Below are positions 1 through 5,298 of a DNA stretch of 8,693 nucleotides, in pieces. The notes below the pieces were generated by a model that saw only the letters and a list, made by a program, of their open reading frames with translations, was not told where the DNA came from and did no database searches. This DNA is from an uncultured Fretibacterium sp. (GTDB lineage: Bacteria > Synergistota > Synergistia > Synergistales > Aminobacteriaceae), in NCBI RefSeq assembly GCF_963548695.1, contig NZ_CAUUWA010000082.1:1-8693 (forward strand), given 5' to 3'. The position numbers and the translations under genes are program-made. The stretch's first letter is position 1, and every line of letters begins with the position of its first letter.

Positions 1-40
1 GCCGCTGGTCCGGTCCGTCCCGTATCGATCGGCTTGAACC

Positions 41-487
41 ATGGATGCGAGCCATTCCCACTACATGGTTTCGGCGGCCCGCTTCCATGCTCTGAGGCTT
101 CTTCCGGGCGAGGACCCTGTGCTCTCGTTACGTCGATTGTCCGCCGAAACGGGGCTGCACGCGGGGTTTATCGCGGGGGCTGTGGGCAGCCTCTCCCGGG
201 TGGTCCTGCGCTTTGCGGGATGCCCCGACGGGACCGTCCGGGACGGCTGCTTTGAGATCGTCTCCCTGATCGGGACGCTCGATGCCGCCGGGGAGCACCT
301 TCACATGGCGGTCTCCGACCCCGAAGGGCGGGTCGAGGGCGGGCATGTCCTGGAGGGCTGCATCGTCCGAACGACCCTGGAGCTCGTCGTGGGCGAACTG
401 ACCGATGTGACGTTTTGTCGAAAGTACTGCCCTTTGTCGACTTATGAGGAGCTGGTTATCGTCCAGGAACGAGAGGATACACCGTGA
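41..487 (+). CDS. PPC (DUF296/PCC) domain protein
   Basis: A 148-residue protein that is essentially one PPC domain, the fold of plant AT-hook PD1-like proteins and of stand-alone bacterial proteins of unknown function. The opening (leucine-rich stretch then LLPGED at 20-25), GAVGSL near 46-51, and the block from H86-x-H88 through GGH (100-102), LEGC and TTLELVVG match the family. H86, H88 and H102 are the residues expected to form the metal site of the trimeric bacterial proteins. The start is uncertain: neither ATG 41 nor the in-frame ATG at 65 has a clear Shine-Dalgarno, and an in-frame TGA lies at 35-37. It is 69 bp upstream of the ECF S gene on the same strand, so co-transcription is possible, though the repeats at 499-532 suggest a separate promoter. 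Its role here is unknown; a metabolite-linked or regulatory function is only a guess. Confidence 0.85.
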   Translation: MDASHSHYMVSAARFHALRLLPGEDPVLSLRRLSAETGLHAGFIAGAVGSLSRVVLRFAGCPDGTVRDGCFEIVSLIGTLDAAGEHLHMAVSDPEGRVEGGHVLEGCIVRTTLELVVGELTDVTFCRKYCPLSTYEELVIVQEREDTP

Positions 488-498
488 CTTAAGGAAAT

Positions 499-532
499 TT
501 TTACATATCTTCGACCGATTTTACATATCTTC
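499..532 (+). promoter_or_regulatory. Pair of 14-bp direct repeats before the ECF operon, candidate operator
   Basis: TTTTACATATCTTC occurs at 499-512 and again, exactly 20 bp later, at 519-532. The pair lies in the only AT-rich stretch between the PPC gene and the S gene. The 20-bp period is close to two helical turns, as for two protein molecules binding the same face of the DNA. The repeats also hold loosely promoter-like elements (TTACAT, CATATC), so binding here would probably affect transcription of the ECF genes. This role is inferred. Confidence 0.4.
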
Positions 533-540
533 AACTCAAA

Positions 541-545
541 AGGAG
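541..545 (+). promoter_or_regulatory. Ribosome binding site of the ECF S gene
   Basis: AGGAG, 11 bases before the ATG at 557. The spacing is slightly long, but it is the only Shine-Dalgarno-like sequence nearby and supports that start. Confidence 0.6.
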
Positions 546-556
546 ACTGACCCATT

Positions 557-1120
557 ATGAGGAACAAAACGCTGGTTCTGGTTGCCGTTTGTATTGCCGT
601 CAACATCGCTTTGGGGCAGGTCGTATCCACGCTGAAGCTGCCCGTCTTTATGGACTCCATAGGAACGATGCTGGCAGCCCTGCTGATGGGCCCCTGGGTG
701 GGGATGTCCACGGGGCTCTGCACCAACCTGATTTGGGGGTTGATCAGCGGTCCCGTCGCTGCGGCCTTCGCGCCGGTCTCGATGGCCATCGGCCTGACGG
801 TGGGTTTCCTGGGGCGCTGCGGCCAGTTCCGTTCCCTGCCTCTGGCCCTCGTCTCGGGAGTCCTCGTCACGGTCGTGGTGACGTTGGTGGCCACACCGAT
901 CCGCACCTATCTTTTTGGCGGCGTGACGGGGTCGGGCGCCGATTTCCTGGTGGCTTACCTCAATGCGGTGGGGCAAAAACTGTTGCAGTCCGTGGCGTGG
1001 GCCGTTGTTGGAACGAACCTGATCGACAAGGTGTTGAGCTGTGCGATTGCCTGGGGGCTGATGAAGGGGTTGCCGCAGCGAATACGGGCACAGTTTCCCG
1101 GGGCCTGCCGGGTGGACTAG
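557..1120 (+). CDS. ECF transporter S component (substrate-binding membrane subunit)
   Basis: A 187-residue, strongly hydrophobic protein with about six membrane segments (roughly 4-22, 35-53, 54-66, 70-87, 94-113, 138-170), the size and topology of ECF S components. The first helix carries small residues at four-residue spacing (A10, A14, A18), the AxxxA type of motif that S components use to contact EcfT. A second recognisable block is DSIGT (33-37), then LAALLxGPWxG, seen in a branch of S components of unassigned substrate. The gene is followed after 10 bp by the fused EcfT-ATPase gene, so the two should make one complete importer. The substrate, probably a vitamin or other trace metabolite, cannot be read from the sequence: no riboswitch or biosynthetic gene is adjacent. 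Confidence 0.85.
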   Translation: MRNKTLVLVAVCIAVNIALGQVVSTLKLPVFMDSIGTMLAALLMGPWVGMSTGLCTNLIWGLISGPVAAAFAPVSMAIGLTVGFLGRCGQFRSLPLALVSGVLVTVVVTLVATPIRTYLFGGVTGSGADFLVAYLNAVGQKLLQSVAWAVVGTNLIDKVLSCAIAWGLMKGLPQRIRAQFPGACRVD

Positions 1121-1130
1121 AGGCTGAAAC

Positions 1131-3200
1131 GTGGAGGTCTCTCCAGCCCTCTCCTTTGGGCTGTGGCTGTTTTGGGTTGGGGGTGCCCTGGTGCTCCCGC
1201 CCTTTCCTTGTTTGCCCGTGCTCTGTGCCGTTCCGCTCCTGATGCTGGCGGTTCGGCCGGGGGCCCGCCGGCGTCTGAAGGCTGTGCTCTGGATGATGGG
1301 TTCTCTGGGATTGGGGTTGTGGCTGGTTCATGGAGGGGCCCTGAGCGCCTGGATTCCGGGCGGCACGTCGGTTCCCGACCGGGGGGCGTGGGCCTTTTCC
1401 CTCTGGATGAGGATATTCGTCGTGGTCTCGTCGGGCCAGCTTTGGTTGGAGGCCGTGACCGTCCCCCGCCTTGTGGAATCGCTCCTCTTCGGGCCCGTTC
1501 CGGTTCGGTTCGGCTACCTGATCGCGTCTCCTCTTCTCTTGGCGGAGCAGATCAAGCTGCGGTGGGAGCAGATTCGGGAGGCGCAGCTTGCGCGGGGGAT
1601 TGCGGTGAACGGTTCTTTTCCGGAGCGGGTCGCCTCGCTGCACGCGCTCCTGTTCCCCCTTGTCATGGGGCTCCTGAACGATCTCTCGTCCCGGAGCGCG
1701 GCCTTGGACATGAAGGCCTTCGGACTGCGCCCCGCCGAATTGCACGAGGACGGGGAGAATCTGTCCCCGGTTGAGGAGACTGCGAAGGTCGTGGCTCTGG
1801 AGGGAGCGACTTTCCTCCCCCCTGGTGCGGAAACTCCTCTGCTGGAGATTCCGTCGTTCTCCTCGGGAGCGGGAGACTGGGCTTTGGTCGTTGGGGGGAA
1901 CGGCAGCGGAAAATCCACGCTGGGGACCATCCTGACGGGCGGCGTGGACGAACACCGCCCAGGAACGCTGCGGGGCGACGCGCGGGTTCTGGAGCTTCCG
2001 ATCTCCTTCCGGACGTCGCTTCGATGGTCTCCGTTTATCCAGCTCGTCCAGCAGACCCCCTCGCTCTGCTTTTCGGGCTGCGCCTTTACTGTGGAGGAGG
2101 AAGTTGCCTTTGGACCCCGGAACCTGGGGCTTCCGAACCGGGAGGTACGGGAGCGAACGGAGGAGGCCCTGCATCTCCTGTGCATCTCGCACCTGAAGGG
2201 GAGCGCTCTGCCGCATCTCTCCGGTGGCGAGGCTCAGAGGGTCGCTCTGGCCTGTGCCGTTGCGATGCATCCGCGGCTTCTCGTGCTGGACGAGGCTTTC
2301 AGCCGGCTGCAGGCCGAGGCCGTGCCCGCTCTTGTGGAGCGTCTCCGGGACTGGTCTCGTCGCCGCGGCGTCGCGGTTGTCCTGCTGGAGCGGAACGGCG
2401 CACCGTTTCGCCCGTACTGCACCTCGTTTTTCCGTTTGTGTGGGGGCCGCCTCCTGTCGGAGCCGGCGCAGGTGCAGGGCTCGGCCCCAATGGCGGCGGA
2501 GCGTCCCCGACGGGAGGTTGGGCCTCCTCTGCTGAGAATCGAGGGGCTGGAGTTTTGCTGGCCGGGCGCGACGGAACCGCTCCTGCGGGGACTCGACGGG
2601 GTGCTCCTCTCCGGGGAGCGCGTGGCGTTGATGGGCCCGAACGGCGTGGGGAAATCGACGCTGCTCCGTATCTGTGCTGGGCTGCTGCTCCCCACCGGTG
2701 GCGAGGTGCTGCTCGAAGGTGAGCCTGTCGGAGGTCTCGGGGCGGTAAAGCGGTCCGAACGGGTCGGATTCCTGTTCCAGGATCCGGAACGCCAGCTTTT
2801 TCATTCCACGGTGCGGGATGAGGTGCTGTTCTCCCTGAGGAACACCGCCTTGCCCCGGGAGGAGAGGAAACGGCGTCTGAGCGCGTCCCTGGATGAGACA
2901 GGGCTGACGGGCAAGGAGGGCTGTCATCCCCTTGACCTGAACTCCGCGGAGCGTCGGATGGTGGCGTTGGCCTCACTGGGGATTCGGGAGCCGGATTTGC
3001 TCCTCCTGGACGAGCCGACCCGGGAACTGGACGCGGTGTGGCTGGCCCGCTTCGAGCGCTGGCTGGCCAACCGGCGCGCTGCCGTGCTGGCGATCAGCCA
3101 CGACCCCGCTTTTGTCTCCCGCACCTTTCCTCGCGTCTGGCGCTTAAGGGAAGGGCGTCTGGAAAATAGTTTTTCACGGGCCCCTGGCGGCGACACTTAA
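1131..3200 (+). CDS. Fused ECF transporter energizing module: EcfT plus two ABC ATPase domains
   Basis: A 689-residue protein with GTG start, 10 bp after the S gene. Residues 1 to about 205 are an EcfT/CbiQ-like membrane domain: hydrophobic segments near 5-41, 51-67, 86-105 and 121-138, then two coupling-helix motifs, ARG at 154-156 and KAFGLR at 195-200. ATPase domain 1 (about 220-445) has Walker A GGNGSGKST (255-263), Q-loop near Q308, signature LSGGE (363-367) and Walker B ending D387-E388, but R421 stands where the switch histidine belongs and the D-loop is SRLQ. Domain 2 (about 466-680) has Walker A GPNGVGKST (502-510), Q550, Walker B D627-E628 and H657, but its signature is degenerate, LNSAE (603-607). 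The pairing predicts one working and one degenerate ATP site. ECF modules normally use three separate proteins (EcfT, EcfA, EcfA'); two-domain ATPase fusions such as YkoD are known, but including EcfT is unusual. Confidence 0.92.
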   Translation: MEVSPALSFGLWLFWVGGALVLPPFPCLPVLCAVPLLMLAVRPGARRRLKAVLWMMGSLGLGLWLVHGGALSAWIPGGTSVPDRGAWAFSLWMRIFVVVSSGQLWLEAVTVPRLVESLLFGPVPVRFGYLIASPLLLAEQIKLRWEQIREAQLARGIAVNGSFPERVASLHALLFPLVMGLLNDLSSRSAALDMKAFGLRPAELHEDGENLSPVEETAKVVALEGATFLPPGAETPLLEIPSFSSGAGDWALVVGGNGSGKSTLGTILTGGVDEHRPGTLRGDARVLELPISFRTSLRWSPFIQLVQQTPSLCFSGCAFTVEEEVAFGPRNLGLPNREVRERTEEALHLLCISHLKGSALPHLSGGEAQRVALACAVAMHPRLLVLDEAFSRLQAEAVPALVERLRDWSRRRGVAVVLLERNGAPFRPYCTSFFRLCGGRLLSEPAQVQGSAPMAAERPRREVGPPLLRIEGLEFCWPGATEPLLRGLDGVLLSGERVALMGPNGVGKSTLLRICAGLLLPTGGEVLLEGEPVGGLGAVKRSERVGFLFQDPERQLFHSTVRDEVLFSLRNTALPREERKRRLSASLDETGLTGKEGCHPLDLNSAERRMVALASLGIREPDLLLLDEPTRELDAVWLARFERWLANRRAAVLAISHDPAFVSRTFPRVWRLREGRLENSFSRAPGGDT

Positions 3201-3241
3201 GGCCAGGACCGCCGGCAGCGCCGGCGATCCTGGCCTTTTTT
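3201..3241 (+). terminator. Rho-independent terminator of the ECF operon
   Basis: A 16-bp stem with one mismatch (arm GGCCAGGACCGCCGGC at 3201-3216, three-base loop, returning arm ending at 3235) followed by six T. It begins immediately after the TAA of the fused ECF gene. Confidence 0.93.
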
Positions 3242-3555
3242 CCGGTACTTCTTCCCTTAATATCATAGTAGGGTAAGAGCGCTGACAACACTCTTACGAG
3301 CCCTCGCCGAACTTCTTTGGCTTTTCAAAGCGCACTAATCCTTCATCGCTGGGCATAAGTCCGAGGTGGGGGTAACAGCCTCGCTTCGGCAGCCCATGAA
3401 ATACCCCGTCCGCCCTCTCCCGGGCGGGACTTCTTGATTATTATATCATTTACCGGTTGCAGCACGGAACTTTTAAGCTGATCAGGGGCTCCGGCGGATA
3501 AGATAAGCAGACTGCCGACGAACGTAGTGATACCCATTCGCGTTTAAAGAAAGGC
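3242..3555. other. Intergenic region between convergent terminators, no convincing gene
   Basis: I see no gene here. A 64-codon minus-strand frame (3343-3537) lacks a ribosome binding site and a recognisable sequence. Small inverted repeats occur in a row: GTAAGAG 3273-3279 with CTCTTAC 3291-3297; TGGGC 3350-3354 with GCCCA 3392-3396, enclosing CGAGG 3362-3366 with CCTCG; and CCGCCC 3410-3415 with GGGCGG 3422-3427. They could be a structured non-coding RNA or chance in GC-rich DNA. No known riboswitch core, tRNA or CRISPR repeat was recognised. Confidence 0.5.
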
Positions 3556-3594
3556 AAAAAAGGTCCCCCTGATTTGCTATCAATCCGGGGGGAC
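3556..3594 (-). terminator. Rho-independent terminator of the membrane protein gene
   Basis: Read on the minus strand, GTCCCCC (3594-3588) pairs with GGGGGAC (3569-3563), with further partial pairing inside, followed by a run of six T (3561-3556). It lies about 90 bases after the stop codon of the membrane protein gene and faces the ECF terminator. Confidence 0.8.
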
Positions 3595-3684
3595 AAAGTT
3601 TTCGTCCCCCCACTGCATTGCAACCTGCCTTTATCCTGACTTGCGGCTTGCCTTTACACCGATCGCTTTATCCCGATTGAACGC

Positions 3685-4893
3685 TCAGAACCATGGCAGG
3701 GCTTTCATGACGGAGATCACCGTCATCGTACACAGCCCCATGGCCAGGACGTTGGGAATGACGCCGTGCAGATCCTCGGCGAGATTACGGTTCAGGAGAT
3801 CCGCGAAGGGCGCCCCGATGAGCCCTCCAAGTATGGAGGCAAACAACACGGCGTGCAGGGACGTTCCGAAGGTCAGCACGCAGAAGGGCGCTATACTGAC
3901 GACCGGAACATAGGTGGGATACCAGCCGTTCTCGATATGCTTCCTCCCATACAAAAAGACCCCGAGGCCCCCCGAGACCAGCTGGGAAAGGAGTATCGCA
4001 GGAAAGACCTTGGCCCCGCACATGCCATGCTCGTGGTTGACGAGCCAGTCCACAATTCCCCCAATGATCAGGAAAAGGGCGGGCCATTCGTTTCCATAAA
4101 AATAACAATCCGTGAAATCCGCCAAGGTCCTCCGGATGAGGAACATCGGACTCTTCAAGAGCTCGTACTGCTGCTGAGCGGAGAGCGTGCGCCGATTTTC
4201 GGCGATGACGGGATGCTTCACCTTTTCGATCCAGGGCGCCAGCTTACAGACCTGCAGGGTCAGGGTGATGGAAAGGGCCAGGGCGAAGTAATTCGCGATG
4301 GTCCCTGGCATTCCCATGGGCGTCATGATGCCGGCGTTCACAAAATTGGCGATGGGCACGGAGAGGAAGGACGCCAGAAGCACCCCCGTGACCAGGTTGC
4401 GCCAGTTGGGGCCGTACACGCACAGCACGGCTTGAGGCGCCCCCACAAGCAGGAGGAACGTGGGCAGCCATGTGAAACGAACCCCATCGATCAGCTCCAG
4501 ATATTGAAGGCAGAAAACGGAAAATACGATGGCCAACACCTGCGAGGCCAGAATCCAGGGCCAGATATTCAATCCATAGACGATGTCGAAGCCTCTGAGC
4601 CTGCTTTTTCTAACGTCCAGACGCCAGGCCGCAAGGCCCCCCAGGATAAGCCCCAACCCTGCGAAAAATCCGCCGTAAAACTGCCCCTCCGAAAAGTCCT
4701 TGACGATCCAGACCCATTTATCCGCTACTCCGCCCTCGCGTATCGACGCAACGAACATGCCGTAAGGCTTTAAGATCTCGCAGGTATTGTTTACCCCCGA
4801 CAGAAGAAAATACTGAAGAAAACCTATCCCCAGCAGAATCGCGTACCCCGTCAACGAGGCCGTTGTCCTTTTCGTGATCCTGCGCTCCTGCAT
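3685..4893 (-). CDS. Unrecognised polytopic membrane protein, putative transporter with 5+5 repeat
   Basis: A 402-residue integral membrane protein with about 11 predicted helices: one near 13-33, five between 76 and 218, and five between 272 and 398. I do not recognise the family. The two five-helix blocks look homologous: LILGGLAAW (82-90) matches LIIGGIVDW (275-283); WPWILASQV (111-119) matches FPAILLSQL (297-305); a segment ending PIANFVN (180-186) matches one ending PFADLLN (362-368); and the blocks end in APW and LPW. Five helices per block would place the halves in opposite orientation, as in many secondary transporters. The halves are joined by a polar segment (about 219-270). The ATG at 4893 was chosen because a G-rich ribosome binding site precedes it; the reading frame stays open 51 codons further upstream, but that part is Cys/Arg-rich and not membrane-like. 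Its position after two hydrolase genes suggests import of their substrate or export of a product. Confidence 0.8.
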   Translation of the reverse strand: MQERRITKRTTASLTGYAILLGIGFLQYFLLSGVNNTCEILKPYGMFVASIREGGVADKWVWIVKDFSEGQFYGGFFAGLGLILGGLAAWRLDVRKSRLRGFDIVYGLNIWPWILASQVLAIVFSVFCLQYLELIDGVRFTWLPTFLLLVGAPQAVLCVYGPNWRNLVTGVLLASFLSVPIANFVNAGIMTPMGMPGTIANYFALALSITLTLQVCKLAPWIEKVKHPVIAENRRTLSAQQQYELLKSPMFLIRRTLADFTDCYFYGNEWPALFLIIGGIVDWLVNHEHGMCGAKVFPAILLSQLVSGGLGVFLYGRKHIENGWYPTYVPVVSIAPFCVLTFGTSLHAVLFASILGGLIGAPFADLLNRNLAEDLHGVIPNVLAMGLCTMTVISVMKALPWF

Positions 4894-4902
4894 CTTCGCA
4901 TT

Positions 4903-4911
4903 CCCCCCTTT
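4903..4911 (-). promoter_or_regulatory. Ribosome binding site that decides the membrane protein start
   Basis: On the minus strand AAAGGGGGG ends nine bases before the ATG at 4893. No comparable site precedes the longer frame beginning at 5046. Confidence 0.55.
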
Positions 4912-5058
4912 CGATTTTGCCCCCCGTTCTCTATGGCAATAGGTACGACCGGCCATCCGGCAGAGCCTCGAACGGCGGCAGAACGCGTTGCCCCTCCATG
5001 AGCAAGGGCGAAAAGAGCAAGGACGGAAAAACAAGAAGCGGGGCAAGGGAAGGATTCC

Positions 5059-5082
5059 CCCGGGGCGATCTCACGCCCCGGG
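5059..5082 (-). repeat. Perfect 9-bp GC-rich hairpin in the membrane protein leader
   Basis: CCCGGGGCG (5059-5067) and CGCCCCGGG (5074-5082) are perfect inverted repeats around a six-base loop, about 165 bases upstream of the membrane protein start. Neither side has a T-run, so it is not a standard intrinsic terminator. It would fold very stably in the leader RNA. Confidence 0.6.
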
Positions 5083-5167
5083 CAACCCCCTCCCCCGCAT
5101 CGATTGGCTCAAAGTTCTTCGGATGGGATGGAAAAACAGGTGCAGCTTCAATTTCCAACGCCAGGTC

Positions 5168-5213
5168 CAAATCCACCGGCTTTCAGCCGGTGAGCTTTGA
5201 TTTGCTGAAAGCC
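5168..5213. repeat. Nested and mutually exclusive inverted repeats
   Basis: CACCGGC (5174-5180) pairs with GCCGGTG (5186-5192) around the loop TTTCA, and the flanking CAAATC (5168-5173) pairs with GATTTG (5199-5204). A competing fold exists: GGCTTTCAGC (5178-5187) is perfectly complementary to GCTGAAAGCC (5204-5213). The two folds cannot form together. No T-run follows on either strand. It could be a switching RNA element, a REP-like palindrome, or the decayed end of an IS200/IS605-type element. Confidence 0.55.
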
Positions 5214-5252
5214 CCTGTCGTTTACTGAACGATTTTGTCGCCAAAATGCCGC

Positions 5253-5277
5253 AAAATGACGGAAGATATTGCCGTCA
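5253..5277 (-). terminator. Possible weak terminator after the amidohydrolase gene
   Basis: On the minus strand TGACGG (5277-5272) pairs with CCGTCA (5262-5257) around a nine-base loop, followed by only four T (5256-5253). It begins about 20 bases after the amidohydrolase stop. The short stem and T-run would give partial termination at best. Confidence 0.35.
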
Positions 5278-5298
5278 AAAGACCGGCTTATCGAAAGA

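Larger units (their letters stand above)
4894..5298 (-). other. 405-bp leader/intergenic region before the membrane protein gene
   Basis: No convincing gene. An 81-codon minus-strand frame (4931-5176) begins at a GTG inside a hairpin and has no ribosome binding site. The region holds three inverted repeats, listed separately (5059-5082, 5168-5213, 5257-5277). I looked for a purine riboswitch because of the neighbouring deaminase gene and did not recognise its conserved junction bases. The spacing suggests that the membrane protein gene has its own promoter or post-transcriptional control. Confidence 0.5.

Noticed and set aside
1..37. C-terminal tail of an upstream gene ending at TGA 35-37
   Set aside because: Only 11 codons in that frame and other frames are also open; not enough sequence to support a gene.
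960..2927. 655-codon open frame on the minus strand opposite the ECF fusion gene
   Set aside because: It is antisense to a gene with clear Walker, signature and H-loop motifs. Its translation is Arg/Pro/Gln-rich low-complexity sequence typical of the shadow of a GC-rich gene.
3343..3537. 64-codon minus-strand frame with a hydrophobic start
   Set aside because: No ribosome binding site, and it runs through several inverted repeats; it would begin just downstream of the terminator at 3556-3594.
3766..4773. 335-codon plus-strand frame opposite the membrane protein
   Set aside because: The translation is polar and repetitive with no recognisable domain, while the opposite strand encodes a coherent multi-helix protein with a ribosome binding site.
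4894..5046. 51-codon N-terminal extension of the membrane protein
   Set aside because: Rich in Cys and Arg, unlike a signal or membrane segment, without a ribosome binding site; the start at 4893 has one.
4931..5176. 81-codon minus-strand frame between amidohydrolase and membrane protein
   Set aside because: GTG start inside a hairpin, no Shine-Dalgarno, no recognisable sequence.
4894..5298. Purine riboswitch before the membrane protein gene
   Set aside because: Expected from the neighbouring deaminase gene, but the conserved three-way-junction bases were not found.
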